Numbered from the stretch's first letter, positions 1-11,763 are shown. The stretch: DNA of 64,000 nucleotides from Symbiodinium natans (GCA_905221605.1 CAJNDS010000001.1:2092525-2156524), one strand, 5' to 3'. Numbers and translations: made by a program. The notes: a model not told the origin generated them from the sequence alone.

Positions 1-3000
1 TTAAGGACTTTGGCATTGTTAGGATCGTCTTTAGCGTGAACCCTCAAACAGGGGCTCAAAGTGAATATTTGTGTAGGCCATTCTTCTGGACGGTTTTGGG
101 TCTACTTGGAGGGTCTAGCTGCAGGCACGTCTCTCATTCTTGATGTCGCGGTGGATGATGCACAGGCTGTGCATGTACTTGACCCCGGCGACGGCCTTTT
201 CACTCATGGTCGTTGCTGCAGAACATTGGGGCACCGTCGTGCTACATACATACATACATACATACATACATGCATGCATGCATACACACACACATATATA
301 TATACACACATATACACATACGTGTATATATATACACATGTGTATATATATATACATACATATACATATACATATATATATATATATAGACAAGAGAGGG
401 TTTAGGTTTTAGGGTTTCTACAATGGCCCTGAAATCCCTATGCAAAATATTCCTGAATATGAATCCTCTTAAACCCAATAAGGGAAAAATGAAAAATATA
501 TACCAGGGGCCTACCTAGGCTACTGCCCCAAAAAGGCGGACAGAAGCTTAGAGCAAGCTTTTGTACCCCCCACAAGACTTGGAGTTTCAGGGAACTAATA
601 ACTGCAGTTATAACCCAGTTATAAGCTCCCGTGTATCCTTGGGCTAAGACGCACCCATGAAGCTGCAAGACGAAGCCTCCGCCCCCATTCCCGCATTTTT
701 GAACTCACAGCCTTCAGTTCTGCCTTTAACCTCAAAATAGGCCTGGCCTACGAACTCCCGAACCATACATAAGAACATGTTGGTCACTTCTCTGAAGTAC
801 GGTCGCTTTTAAAGTCACTATTGTATGGCGGCCCCAAATTTTTAGGGTACCAACAAGGGGTCAGCATTTTGAGGACTGACCACATAATCGCCATGACATG
901 AGCCCTTTAACCCTCAAAAACTCCCAGCGCTTCTACCGTCAGTTGCCGAAGGCACGCGCCTGCACAAACCATTGCACTGTCTGCTCCTGCGGGCGAGTTT
1001 TATGGCTAGATTTCTACTACTATTTTTCTTAAGAACCACCTCCAAAAAAAAGAAGATCATAATCCCTGAGCCCTGTCTTGCCGTTGTAAGGAAGAGTGGC
1101 CGGGGTGCTGAAGCAAATAGTAGTCCATGAGGTTGATTGGATTAGATGCGCAGTTTTGGGATTACAGACGGAAGCTGGGATGCTTGGGGCTCAAGGCTGT
1201 TGATGGGGTCAGAGTCGCTCCCCCTTGTCAAAAGTTCCACTTTTTTTAAGAACCTCGGTCGGCACTTGATGGGCAATCATTGCCGCAATCTCTTTACCGG
1301 AAAACTCCCAGCCCTGAACCCTAAACCCTAAACCCTAAACCCTAAACCCTAAACCCTAAACCCTAAACCCTAAACCCTAAACCCTAAACCCTAAACCCTA
1401 AACCCTAAACCCTAAACCCTAAACCCTAAACCCTAAACCCCTTGTCAAGCTCCGACCGAGCACCCCACGCAGGAGTCGAAGCTCGGAATCCCCAGCCCAT
1501 TTGTTAACACCCGAACAAAAGCCCTGAAACATCCCAAGCCCTAACCCTAGATGTTGCTGTGTAAGGTTTAGGGTTTAGGGTTTAGGGCTTAGGGTTTAGG
1601 GTTTAGGGTTTAGGGTTTAGGGTTTAGGGTTCAGGGTTTAGGGTTTAGGGTTAGGGGTAGGGCAAAATGGGCCCCCCCTTTCACGTCAGCTCTTCCTGGC
1701 CATTACGAGGGGGTGCCTGCAGGTTGGAGAGTCTTGGAGGCATCCTCACTCAAGGGACTAAAGGAGGGACCCTTACAAGGGAACTTAGGGTTTAGGGTTC
1801 AGGGTTCAGGGTTTACTTTAGGGGTTATTTGGGGCCCACTTAGTAGATAGGGACTATTTTTAAGACATCTTCACTGAAAGACAAGCTTTGGGCCTTGTAA
1901 AATTCATCTGGGGCGCCCTTTCACGTCATTTGAAGCTCACAATTGTTTTTGCCTGTGGACGTTGTGCAGAGACCCAAGCTCAAGAGTCCCCTAAGCCCTA
2001 AACACTAAACCCTAAATCCTAACCCCCCCCAACCCCTAAACCCTGAACCCTGAACCCTAAACCCTAAACCCTAAACCCTAAACCCTAAACCCTAAACCCT
2101 AAACCCTGCAAAGCTTGTGGGCTCCTCTGGGAGTGAAGGCTTCGACGCCCGCCGCGCAGCGTCCACACGAAGCAGCCTGAGAACGACGCTCGGGTTGGGG
2201 ACCAGATGAACCCTAAAATTGGTTTAGGGTTTAGGGTTTAGGGTTTAGGGTTTAGGGTTTAGGGTTAGGGTTTAGGGTTTAGGGTTTAGGGTTTAGGGTT
2301 TAGGGTTTAGGGTTTAGGGTTTAGGGTTTAGGGTTTAGGGTTTAGGGTTTAGGGTTTAGGGTTTAGGGTTTAGGGTTTAGGGTTTAGGGTTTAGGGTTTA
2401 GGGTTTAGGGTTTAGGGTTTAGGGTTTAGGGTTTAGGGTTTAGGGTTTAGGGTTTAGGGTTTAGGGTTTAGGGTTTAGGGTTTAGGGTTTAGGGTTTAGG
2501 GTTTAGAGTTTAGGGTTTAGGGTTTAGGGTTGAGGGGTCATATTGTAACCCCCCCACCCACTCCAATTCTATTTCTGCGGGCTTCGTGAACTTGAAGGGC
2601 TTGAGGAGTTTCGAACTTTTGGGGGGGCATTTGGCTGTAAGGTCTGCTAGTTTGGCCAAAGGATGCCTAAGTTGTGCTTGGCCGGCCCCTTAACCCTAAA
2701 CGCTCTAAACCCTCAACCCTCGGGACCCTAAACCCTCGGAACCCCCCTGAACCCTGAACCTGAACCCTAAACCCTAAACCCTAAACCCTAAGCCCTAAAC
2801 CCTAAACCCTAAACCCCAAACCCTAAACCCTAAACCCCAAACCCCAAACTCCAACCCATGCAGGCCAATTTTCGCGCCAAGCCTGTGAGCTGCTGCCCAA
2901 GCAGCAAATCTCCGGCAGGCGCAAAGTCCATGACGATGCAGAGAAGGTCCTCTTACACCCTAAACCCTAAACCCTAAACCCTAAACCCTAAACCCTAACC

Positions 3001-3628
3001 TTGAACCCTACACCCTAGCTGGGATCCCCAGAAGCATGGGTGGGCTTCTATACTCCCCATTCCAACCATCCTGTTTGTTTTTTTAATGCAATCCTTTGGT
3101 AAAACAAATACAACTTGGGACGTAGTTCCCCCGTGTATTAACAGTCCTTAAGGGGTAAGGGGAATTATAGTCGAGGTAAGGCCGGTTAGTATAAGGGGGA
3201 ACATCCCAAACACAACACATCGACACATAATCCCTAAGCATACCACAGCCATCGGCTTGTAGGGCGTATGATTCGAAAGGCCCCACAACATGTGCGTCCT
3301 TAAGGCGAAAGAGGAAGAAATCACTGCCATCCCCCAAACCCTGACTGTCAACAAAACCCTCGGCCAAAAATCCTGAAACCCGAACGCCCTAAACCGCAAG
3401 GCCCAAACCCCTAAACCCCTAAACCCTAAACCCTGCCTAAACCCAAACAGGGGAAGGAAACAGGGGCCTTCTCGATGAAGCTGTCCCGGAATCGGATGAT
3501 GTGCGGATGCCTGGGCACTGTCGAGCTTCTTCTCTGTACAGGGCAGGTCACTTGTGTCTTTGAACCCTGCAACCCGAAGCCCTAAACGCTATAAACCCTA
3601 CACCAAAACAATAACAAAAAGAACCAGC

Positions 3629-3666
<38 letters not shown>

Positions 3667-6600
3667 TTCCCTTGGCCCCCAAACCAAACCATAGAACCAT
3701 AGAACCCCTAGACCCCGAGGCCTGCAGCCGAGTAGCTTAAGGCACAGCAAACCATCGAACCACGGAACCCCGAGACCCACAGCCAAGTAGCCTAAGGCAC
3801 ACCAAGCCATAGAACCATGGAACCCCGAGACACCAAGCCATAGAACCACAGAACCCCGAGACCCTGAGGTTTAGGGTTTAGGGTTTAGGAAATAAAAGGT
3901 TTGGGGTTTGGGGTTTAGGGTTTAGGGTTTAGGGTTTCGGGTTTAGGGTTTAGGGCTTCGGGCTTAGGGTGCCTGCAGCCCAGTAGCCTGAGGCACTTCA
4001 TCACAGCCACCTCCTGGTGCACCGAGTGGGAAGGCTTCGCGCGCTGGACCTCCACCGCCTGCTCACTGCAAGGATCTTTGAGTTAGAGGTCTGGTTTAGG
4101 GTTTAGGGTTTAGGGTTTAGGGTTTAGGGTTTAGGGTTTAGGGTTTAGGGTTTAGGGTTTAGGGTTTAGGGTTTAGGGTTTAGGGTTTAGGGTTTAGGTT
4201 TAGGGTTTAGGGTGTGGGGTTCAGGGTTTTAGTGTTTTTAGGGTTTAGGGTTTTGGGGTTTCAAGGTTTAGGGACATACTAAACTCATCGACTGCGCGCG
4301 ATGCTTAATGATGAAACCCCTTCCTCCACTCAAAGACATCATGACGGTCCTTTTGACGCAAGAAGACGTCGACGTTAAGGTCACGCTGCAATCTCCTTGC
4401 CCTCTGCAAACAGCGCGGGACTATCACTGCAACGATGGCGCCCCTTCCCGCCCCCATGCCTAAACCCTATATAGGGTTTAGGGTTTAGGGCTCAGGCTCC
4501 CCAATCTCCCGACTTCCTAAGCCCTAAGCCCTAAACCCTAAACCCTAAACCCTAAACCCTCAACCCTAAACCCTAAACCCCTAAACCCTTAAACCCTAAG
4601 CCGACAAGTGCCCCAAAACCCTTCAAAACTCGTAGCCCAGCGACCCCTGCACTTTCTTGCTGCGGGGCCTTGATCACTCGCTGCAGCTGCTCCCCATCGC
4701 GAGCCAGAAATACAGCTCCAAAGCTACCTCCAGCGTCGGTGTTAGGGTTCCCTAAGGAATTCTAACCCTAAACCCTAAACCCTAAACCCTAAACCCTAAA
4801 CCCTAAACCCTAAACCCTAAACCCTAAACCCTAAACCCTAAACCCTAAACCCCAAACCCCAAACCCCAAACCCCAAACCCCAAACCCCAAACCCTACCCC
4901 TACATCCTAACCCTAAGGGTTCCGGATTCCGAGGGGGGAGGGCGTGGACCGGTCTCTGGTCGGCAGGGATTCGGGGCTATTTGTTGCCGACATTGTTGGG
5001 GTAGGGTTTAGGGTTTAGGGTTTAGGGTTTAGGGTTTAGGGTTTAGGGTTTAGGGTTTAGGGTTTAGGGTTTAGGGTTTAGGGCTTAGGGCTTAGGGTTT
5101 AGGGTTTGGGGTTTAGGGTTTAGGGTTTAGGGTTTAGGGTTTAGGGTTTAGGGTTTAGGGTTTAGGGTTTACGGATTCGGGTTTCGGGTTTAGGGTTTAG
5201 GGTTTAGGGTTTGTGGAGCGAAACCTAGCTCAGAAAACATGATTTTTATGCGCACAAAATCATGTCTGTAACGGAGCCTCCCTGGACCCTAAACCCTTAA
5301 CACTACCTGGGACCCTATTTACCTACAGTTTTAAGGGTTATACCTACTAAATAAGGGGTACCTATTACTAATCTGCAGGTAAATAGGCTCCCACATGAAC
5401 CCTAAACCCTAAACCCTTAACCCTTCTCTCCTCAACCGTGAACCCTCAACCGGCTGTTTGCGGGGTGCAGTAACACACATCCTAATCCCTGCGAAGCCGA
5501 TACATGCTATCTCGCCTGGCTTCTCAGGGTTTAGGGTTTAGGGTTTTCGGGTTTTCGGGTTTTAGGGTTTTAGGGTTTAGGGTTTAGGGTTTAGGGTTCA
5601 AGGTCTAGGGTTTAGGGTTTTCGGGCGAAAGGGTTTTAGGGTTCAAGGTTTAGGGTTTAAGGGAACTATCTAGGAGCTCTGTACACCCCATCACCCTTCA
5701 ACCCTGGAGCCCTCTATTTCAAACGTACACCCCTAAGACTAAAAAAACTCTGAACCCGAAAACCCTAAAACCCTAAAACCCTAAAACCCTAGAACCCTAA
5801 AACCCTAAAACCCTAAAAACCCTTAGACCCTAAAACCCTAAAACCCCTAAAACCCTACAACCCCCTAAACCCTAAAACCCTTCGAAGCCCCAAAGCAATA
5901 AGACCCTAAAACCCCTAAAACCCCTAAAACCCCTGAAACCCCTAAAACCCCGAAAACCCCTAAAACCCCTAAACCCCCAAAACCCCTAAAGCCCAAACCT
6001 TAAAACCTAAAACCCTAAACCCTTAACCCTAAAACCCTACACAACAAACCCTAAAAACCTGATGCCCAAACCTGAAAACCTAAAACCCCTAAACCCTAAA
6101 CCTGAAACCATAAATCCCTAAAACCTAAAACCCTGAACCCTAAGCCTAAAACCCTAAACCCCAAGAGCCAAACCCTAAACCCTAAACCCTAAACCCCCAA
6201 CCCCCTAAACCCTTAATGGGCGGCCGCAGCGCCTCGCCCGATGACCTTCTCCACGCGGTAGCCGCGCGCACGCCCCAAGAGGAGCTCCTCCCGCAGGTTT
6301 AGGGTTTAGGGTTTAGGGTTTGGGGTTTAGGGTTTAGGGTTTAGGGTCTAGGGTCTAGGGTCTAGGGTTCAGGGTTTAGGGTTTAAGGTTTAGGGTTTAG
6401 TTAGGGTTTAGGCGCCGTTTGGGCCCACAACTTTAAAGGGCTTTAGGGTTTCAGGATTTAGCGTCTAGGGTTTAAGGTTTTAGGGCTTAAGGGTCTTAGG
6501 GTTTCAGGGTTTCAAGGGTTTTAGGGGTTGTAGGGTTTCACGGCTTTAATGTTCTAGGGTTTTAGGGTGTTAGGGTTTTAGGGGTTTAGGGTTTTAAGGT

Positions 6601-7108
6601 TTTTGGGTTGCAGGGCTTAGGGGCTTTGAGGGTTTTGGGGTTTAGGGTCGTTGAGGGTCCCTAAGAACCCAAAACGTAGGGCTTGGGGTCGGGTGGGGGC
6701 TTAAAGTTCAGGAAGGAACCCCTTGTTCAGGGTTAAGTAGCGGTTAGGGTTAGTATGCCCTAAACCCTAAACCCTAAACCCTAAACCGTAAACCCTAAAC
6801 CCTAAACCCTAAACCCTAAACCCTAGACCCTAAACCCTAAACCCTAAACCCTAAACCCAAACCCTAAACCCTAAACCCTGTGTCGGACCACCTGGGTCAA
6901 ACCACAGGATGGAAACCAAACACAAGTCACACGCTACACAACCATCTTGTGAAGTGCTCGCTGGAGGCCGTGCGAGTTGGGGAATAGAGACGGGTTTAGG
7001 GTTTAGGGTCTAGGCTTTAGGGTTTAGGGTTTAGGGTTCAGGGCTTGGGGTTTAGGGGGTCGGGGCGATTCCTCGTCCTCTTTCCGTGCGTCGCGGATGA
7101 GGAGGGTC
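1..7108 (-). CDS. NIMA-related (NEK-like) Ser/Thr protein kinase, multi-exon, 3' end off the window
   Basis: Exons reconstructed by in-frame joining are 6287-6233, 4727-4669, 4058-3988, 3510-3468, 2949-2906, 2176-2125, 986-960 and 195 to about 134. A further piece lies below about 48, and a possible upstream exon is 7108-7072. In order they encode the glycine loop VIGRGSFGAVFLARDG, the beta-3 lysine in RVIKA, the helix-C glutamate in QEVAVMKCLR, HPHIIRFRDSFIEK, the hinge LLCIVMDFAPAGDLL, EEQTVQWFVQ and the catalytic loop CIIHRDIKNE. VIK and QWFVQ are typical of NEK kinases, which act in cell-cycle, centrosome and flagellar control; this gene's role is inferred. Donors of the seven well-defined introns are six GC and one GA, and all acceptors are AG followed by G. 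The Asn that should follow HRDIKxx is not seen, so an exon between 48 and 134 may be missed. The activation segment and C-lobe lie outside the window. Confidence 0.86.
243..390 (+). repeat. (ACAT)n, (CA)n and (TA)n microsatellite
   Basis: ACATACAT passes through GCATGCATGC into ACACACATATATA mixtures. It lies in the kinase intron just upstream (minus sense) of the HRDIK exon. Confidence 0.9.
1025..1115. mobile_element. MITE-like element, family H (TTTGCTTAAGAACC)
   Basis: ACTATTTTTCTTAAGAACCACC on the left and GTGCTGAAGCAAATAGTAG on the right correspond to the better-preserved copy at 32994-33086. It lies in a kinase intron. Confidence 0.6.
2223..2533 (+). repeat. Largest near-perfect (TTTAGGG)n array
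   Basis: About 310 bp, more than 40 units with only a few imperfect ones (one GGTTAGGG, one TTTAGAG). It lies in the kinase intron between 2906 and 2176 on the minus strand. It directly follows a truncated family-D start (GGGGACCAGATGAACCCTAAAATTGG). Confidence 0.9.
2906..2949 (-). other. Kinase hinge exon (LLCIVMDFAPAGDL)
   Basis: This 44-nt exon carries the hinge between the two kinase lobes. It ends at GATTT followed by a GC donor. The next exon starts at 2176 after CAG. The 7-mer GCTGCTT stands at both ends of the intervening 729-bp intron, so the exact cut could slide within the repeat without changing the protein. Confidence 0.85.
3113..3210. mobile_element. MITE-like element, family 1 (GGGATGTTCCCCC ends)
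   Basis: Ends are inverted: acTTGGGAcgtaGTTCCCCC on the left and GGGGGAACATCCCAA on the right, with AACAGTCCTTAA inside. Related copies are at 7473-7575, 13221-13320, 17414-17484 and 57991-58091. No coding capacity. It lies in a kinase intron. Confidence 0.75.
3631..3666 (+). repeat. Poly-C tract of about 36 nt
   Basis: One of many long G/C homopolymers in the window (others at 7311, 11638, 14618, 15135, 39911, 46700, 52963, 56453 and 58363). They recur in introns and next to repeats. Confidence 0.95.
3715..3860 (+). repeat. Partial tandem copies of an exon-donor junction
   Basis: Imperfect units (CCATAGAACCACGGAACCCCGAGAC and variants) repeat here. Two of them contain CTGCAGCCgAGTAGCtTAAGGCAC or a close variant. 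That is the sequence of the kinase exon end and donor at 3971-3996. The copies lie in the next intron downstream on the minus strand. They look like slipped or copied fragments of the junction with no open frame of their own. Confidence 0.6.
4093..4215 (+). repeat. (TTTAGGG)n array
   Basis: About 17 units, in the kinase intron between exons 4727-4669 and 4058-3988. Confidence 0.9.
4764..4892 (+). repeat. (CCCTAAA)n array passing into (CCCCAAA)n
   Basis: The first part is CCCTAAA. From about 4850 the units become uniformly CCCCAAA, showing local homogenisation of a point variant. Confidence 0.9.
5005..5215 (+). repeat. (TTTAGGG)n array
   Basis: About 28 units with a few variants (CTTAGGG, TTTGGGG, TTTCGGG) in the kinase intron upstream of exon 4727-4669. 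Confidence 0.9.
5311..5392. mobile_element. MITE-like element, family F (CTATTTACCTACAG ends)
   Basis: ACCCTATTTACCTACAGTTTTA at the left and CTGCAGGTAAATAGGCTCCC at the right are inverted, around TACCTACTAAATAAGGGGTA. Relatives are at 33970-34055, 43975-44020 and 61891-61971. Confidence 0.8.
5755..6205 (+). repeat. Decayed CCCTAAAA-type repeat field
   Basis: About 450 bp of 7- to 9-bp units (CCCTAAAA, CCCCTAAAA, CCTAAAA) with frequent length change. No open frame or island. It is bounded by the kinase glycine-loop exon on the right. Confidence 0.8.
7072..7108 (-). other. Possible upstream exon of the kinase
   Basis: The stretch TLLIRDARKEDE is bounded by an AG before and a GA donor after. 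It joins in frame to the kinase exon at 6287, giving KEDEELLLGRARGYRVEKVIG. Its short length makes this tentative. Confidence 0.45.
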
Positions 7109-7126
7109 CTTGGCGGTCATGTTCTT

Positions 7127-7271
7127 AGGGTAGCTTCATGGTCCCTTAGTGTGTGTGCCCGTAGAGGGGGACCATATAGATGCCCCTTATATACCCTATA
7201 AACCCCAACCATACTTCAGAACCCTTGAAGGGAGGTGAGGGACCATATTAAGGGCCCATGTAACTACCCTT
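7127..7271. mobile_element. MITE-like element, family G (GGTAGTTNCATGGTCCCTT ends)
   Basis: It begins AGGGTAGCTTCATGGTCCCTTA and ends GGGCCCATGTAACTACCCT, which are inverted. It is about 145 bp. Relatives are at 44660-44751 and, enlarged by a telomere-like array, at 12142-12501. Confidence 0.75.
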
Positions 7272-7472
7272 AGACATGTGACCGGCTCTCGTAAATATGG
7301 ACACCTTTGGGGGGGGGGGGGGGGGGGAACCCGAATATTGGGATCACCTACTCTATACTACAATTTTCCTCCCTAAACTCTAACCCTATACTACCATAAT
7401 CTCCTCTAGGGTCAGTTCTCTAAATGCTGGTCCCTTGTTGGGTAATTGAAATAATGGGGTCCCAAAAGGGAC

Positions 7473-7575
7473 CTTGGGATCCCCGTTATACTAACAGTCC
7501 TTAGCAGGGATTTATTATAATAGGGGGGCACTAGTTTCCCCATTAAGGACTGTTAGGACAAGGAAAACATCCCAA
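7473..7575. mobile_element. MITE-like element, family 1
   Basis: It begins CCTTGGGATCCCCGTTATACTAACAG, contains the inner inverted pair AACAGTCCTTA / TAAGGACTGTT, and ends AAACATCCCAA. It is about 100 bp and noncoding. Confidence 0.75.
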
Positions 7576-7955
7576 CGGGCACGCCTAAACCCTAAACCCT
7601 GAACCCTAAACCCTAAACCCTAAACCCTAAACCCAAAAAGGGACAATTACCATAAACCCTTCCAGGGTTCGGTTCGTCCCCAGAGTATTTGAGGTGCTCG
7701 CAAATGGGGCGACCATCCCCGGGGACCAAATATACCCTAAAAGGGCTTACGGCGCATATACCTTAATAGGAATGATAGTAGTATACCCTAAACCCTAGCC
7801 CTAAACCCTAAACCCTAAACCCTAAACCCTAAACCCTAAACCCTAAACCCTAAACCCTAAACCCTAAACCCTAAACTCTGAGGGGCTCAGGGCTGTGGAA
7901 GGCCCCAAACATGGGGGCTCCAGATGCTTCAGGAACAGCCTTCTCGCTCGTGCCG

Positions 7956-8112
7956 GCTTGGAGGTTCATGGGTGCTTATTACCCCGGCTGTAGGGTTTAG
8001 GGTTTAGCGCTTAGGGTTTAGGGTGATAAGTCTACTTATAACTTATAACCTACTTAGAGAACCTAGCAGGGCGCTAGGGGGCTTATAAGTACAGCTAGCA
8101 CCCTGAACCTCC
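7956..8112. mobile_element. MITE-like element, family 8 (TACTTGGAGGTTCATGG ends), interrupted
   Basis: It begins GCTTGGAGGTTCATGG and ends ACCCTGAACCTCC, with GGGGCTTATAAGTACAG inside as in the other copies. TTTAGGG units interrupt the left third. Relatives are at 43099-43229, 54637-54789 and 58653-58770. Confidence 0.65.
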
Positions 8113-9571
8113 TGAAACCCTAAGCCCTAAGCCCTCTGCCCTAAACCCTAAGCCCTCAAGCCCCTGTAACTTGAAATTATTAAGAAAATCCAGAACAGAA
8201 ACTCCTTAAAACTCCTCGAAACTTCCCCGGACCTGAGCCCTTAATAATTTCCATAAACCCTAAACCCTATGCTAAGCCCTTTTGGGGTGCATAGGGTCCC
8301 CCAACACCATCCAAGAATCTCGTCGTACGCCGCCTCCGACTGTGGCGACGTCGGGGCATCCTGCAAGGGCTGATTTAGGGTTTAGGGTTTAGGGTTTAGG
8401 GTTTAGGGTTTAGGGTTTAGGGTTTAGGGTTTAGGGTTTAGGGTCTAGGTTTGGGGTTTAGGGTGTAGGGTTTCGGGTTTCGGGTTACCGGGTTTACCCT
8501 CTAGAACCCTAAACTCTAAACCCTGAACCCTCGACCCTAAGGACCAAGGACCGAAGAGCAAGCCCGCAAGACCCCTGCAAGCCCAAAGGAAATCCTAGCC
8601 CGCTCAATAGGGTTCTTAAGGGCGGGGGGGGCATGGGGGGTTGATACCTGGCAACCTTAGAGAAGCTTAGGAGCCAGTGGGGAGCATTAGAGAACCTTGG
8701 GTTACAAACCCCCCTTGAAGCAGCCTCCCTTTCTTAAGAACCCTAACATAACCCCCTGTATGTACCTTCTACAGCCCCGACTGTATTCTGTATATACCTA
8801 AGTAGGCCCGAAATAGCCCCACCCTAAACCCTAAACCCCAAACCCGAAACCCTAAATCCTAAACCCTAAACCCTAAACCCTAAATGACCCCTAAGGTCCC
8901 TTGTAAGGGTCCCTCCTTTCGTTCCTTGATCAAACCGACAGGCTCAAAGTCCAAAAGCCCAAAGTCGGTGGGTGAGAGACACTTGACATGGAGGGCACAC
9001 GCCCCAAACCCCCTGAACCCCCCTGAACCCTAAACCCTACACCCTAAACCCTACACCCTAAACCCTGAACCCTATGCACCCTAAACGCCACAAAAGCCTT
9101 CACGTCCTTTGAGGTCAACCCCTCTCAGAGCCCCCCTCAACTTCTGAAGCTCAAAAAAAAACTACTGCCATAAACCCCATCAGAAAGTCCCATGGTTGCT
9201 TATTCAAAGGCCTTGTAGGCTTGAGGATTTGAGGTTCTTGGGGCTTATCTAAGGCCGCTAGTGCTGTCCCTTACCCTTGTTAAAAGGGATCTGAAGTATG
9301 GGCCCTTATTACGTTTCGGTGTATATAAGGGTTAGACCCAAATTGAGGGCTTTTGGGTTTGGCTGGGGTTCAGGGATTGGGCTCTATGGCTGGGGGATTT
9401 GGGGGTTTCCCTGCACTCCTGCATCGTGCCGCTCGCGGAGGCTATGACATGGGTTCACATCTGGGCGTGTCTCAGCCGCAAGCAGAGGCGTCTGTGGTTT
9501 AGGGGTTCAGGGTATTTGGAACCCTAAACCCTAAACCCTAAACCCTAAACCCTAAACCCTAAGGCTCTGAA

Positions 9572-9990
9572 TGCATACCCCTTGGATTCCCGACAGAATC
9601 CAAGGGGCCACATGTTCCAACCTGTATGCTGGACCCTTTTTACAACACTTGTACTATTTTAACCTACTAAGGAAGCTATGCGTTTGCAACTGTATATCCT
9701 TAATAGCCTATTTCCGGTAATTATATTTAGGTTTGGTAGTTGTTGAGAAACTTAAACCAAACTGTCAACCGATGAAACACCGAAGTTGTCATAACAAGGT
9801 TGTGCATTAAGGACTATAAACTCTTAGTTCCATTTCCTTAGCTAGATTCCTGTATAATCTGCGTATTTCTGTATCCTTTATTTACCGTATAACCCTATCC
9901 TGGTAAACTGATGCGTTCGGCTTCCCTCAAGCGAATGCAGTATATGGGACCATTCTTCGTGTGACGAAAGAGCTTAGGGTTTAGGGTTTA
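9572..9990. other. Unassigned AT-richer segment
   Basis: It begins with a tight hairpin (CCCCTTGGATTC / GAATCCAAGGGG near 9578-9606). About 370 bp follow with lower GC than the surroundings, no telomere-like repeats and no long frame. I see no coding signal. Confidence 0.5.
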
Positions 9991-11395
9991 CAACGTCTGG
10001 GGTACTAAACGACCCCGGGTTGACTGAAACATTCACGCGGCTTCAGGCGTTTAGGGTTTATGGTTTACGGCCCTAAACCCTAATTAAACCCCAAACCCTA
10101 CACCGTAAACCCTAAATCCTATAAACTTTAGTAGGCAAGCGGGGTGAGTTGCCGAGACTTCAGTCTTGAGACACGCCCGTCTGAATTTGGAGAAGGGATT
10201 CCCCACCTTCCCTGCGCAACTCCGACACGCCAGCTTCGGAATTTACAACCTTACAGGTCTAGGGTTTAGGGTTTAGGGTTTAGGGTTTAGGGTTTAGGGT
10301 TCAGGGTTCAGGGTTCATGAACAATGAAGCCCCTTTGCAAAGCATCGTTAAACCTTGATCCCGCAGACAGCCCGGGCCCGCAAGTAGGATGCTAATCAAG
10401 GGGGTTTCGGGGCTCCATGAGGCATTTTTGGACATGTCAGAGCTTTGGGGCTTTAGTTAGGGTGCCGGGTTCCGGGTTCCGGGTACAGGGTTTAGGGTTT
10501 AGGGTTTCGGGTTTAGGGTTTCGGGTTTAGGGAGTGCTTGTCGGTGCGCTGGAAGGTGGCGCCTTCAATTCCAGCCGGCAGAGGCCGGCGGCTAAGCCGC
10601 CCCTAAGACCCTTAGAGTTTAGGGTTTAGGGTTTGCTAAGAAAGGCTGGCTTGGGAGCAGTTGAGGGATACATCGGAAGAGCGAGAGTAGCAATAGTAAA
10701 CCTATACACTCTATAACACGTACATACCCTACGAACAGTATGGGTTTGTTCTGTCTATATCTGACCCTGAAACGTATACTTACCAAGGCGAGGGGGCCGT
10801 AGTAATAAAGAACCTTCCAGGGCTCTTCACACCCCAGACAGAATGTAGATGTCGAAGAAGTCATCGGAAGGCACCTAGACTAGACCCTTAAGCCCTGAAA
10901 CCGTGAAACCGTGAACCTCAACCATCAACCCTTTGTAAAGTACGTAAACCTCAACCATCAACCCGAAACCCTACGCAAACCTTCCAGCCGAATCTTGACT
11001 GACACTTGATCCAGCTTGCAGGGGCTGACATTAACATGGGAGTGACATGGGGGGTTTCCCGGGGTTAAGGCTTATGGTTTATTTAGGGTTTGGGTACCCG
11101 ACTGTAGTATTTGGGCTGCATCAGGGGTACTCCCCAGTGGCCACCATGAGGTAAGGCTGAGGGAGATGCTTGCTGAATACGGAAACCTAGGGACCCTAAA
11201 CCCTAAACCCTAAACCCTAAACCCTAAACCCTAAACCCTAAACCCTAAACCCTAAAGCTGAGGCTCTTAGTTTTGTGGTTGGGCTTGGTGATGAGGGCTT
11301 CGGGGCTTAGGGGCGGAGGGGTGGCAGTAGGCCAATCGCTGTCATGGCCACTTTTGCTTGGGCCGTGAAACTGCGGACCAGCCACAAGGGTGCAC

Positions 11396-11474
11396 TCTCT
11401 GTCTCTGTCTGTGTCTCTGTCTTTGTCTGTGTCTGTGTCTCTGTCTCTGTCTGTGTGTGTGTGTGTGTGTGTCT
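11396..11474 (+). repeat. (TCTG)n/(TG)n microsatellite
   Basis: CTCTGTCTCTGTCTGTGT units grade into pure TG before CTCATTATTGC. Confidence 0.9.
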
Positions 11475-11660
11475 CATTATTGCTTGTTCATAGATTGTTT
11501 TATTTGTTGAGGGACATTTCGTGATGAGTTTAATAAAACCAGAATACGAAGTAGCACGTTTGTATATTCCACTTTGCCTTTCTGAGATGAAAGACGTAGT
11601 TTTCAAGGGGTGAGAGACCAGGATCTCAGGATCTTCGGGGGGGGGGGGGGGGGGTGTTAG

Positions 11661-11763
11661 CTTGGTAGCCCAGTAGCCATATCATAATCAGGGCACCCCT
11701 TTTTTGGGGTTACTATTACAAGGCAACCTTGAAAAGGGAAAAGGGTACCACTGGGCTACCAAG
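11661..11763. mobile_element. MITE-like element, family B (GCCCAGTAACC ends)
   Basis: It begins CTTGGTAGCCCAGTAGCC and ends GGTACCACTGGGCTACCAAG, clear inverted termini of about 18 bp. The interior matches other copies (AGGGCACCCCTTTTTTGG ... AAGGGAAAAGGGTACC). Confidence 0.85.

Noticed and set aside
10619-10864. 81-codon minus-strand frame with a hydrophobic stretch
   Set aside because: No recognisable family, no plausible splice context, and it starts in a TTTAGGG run; not supported as a gene.
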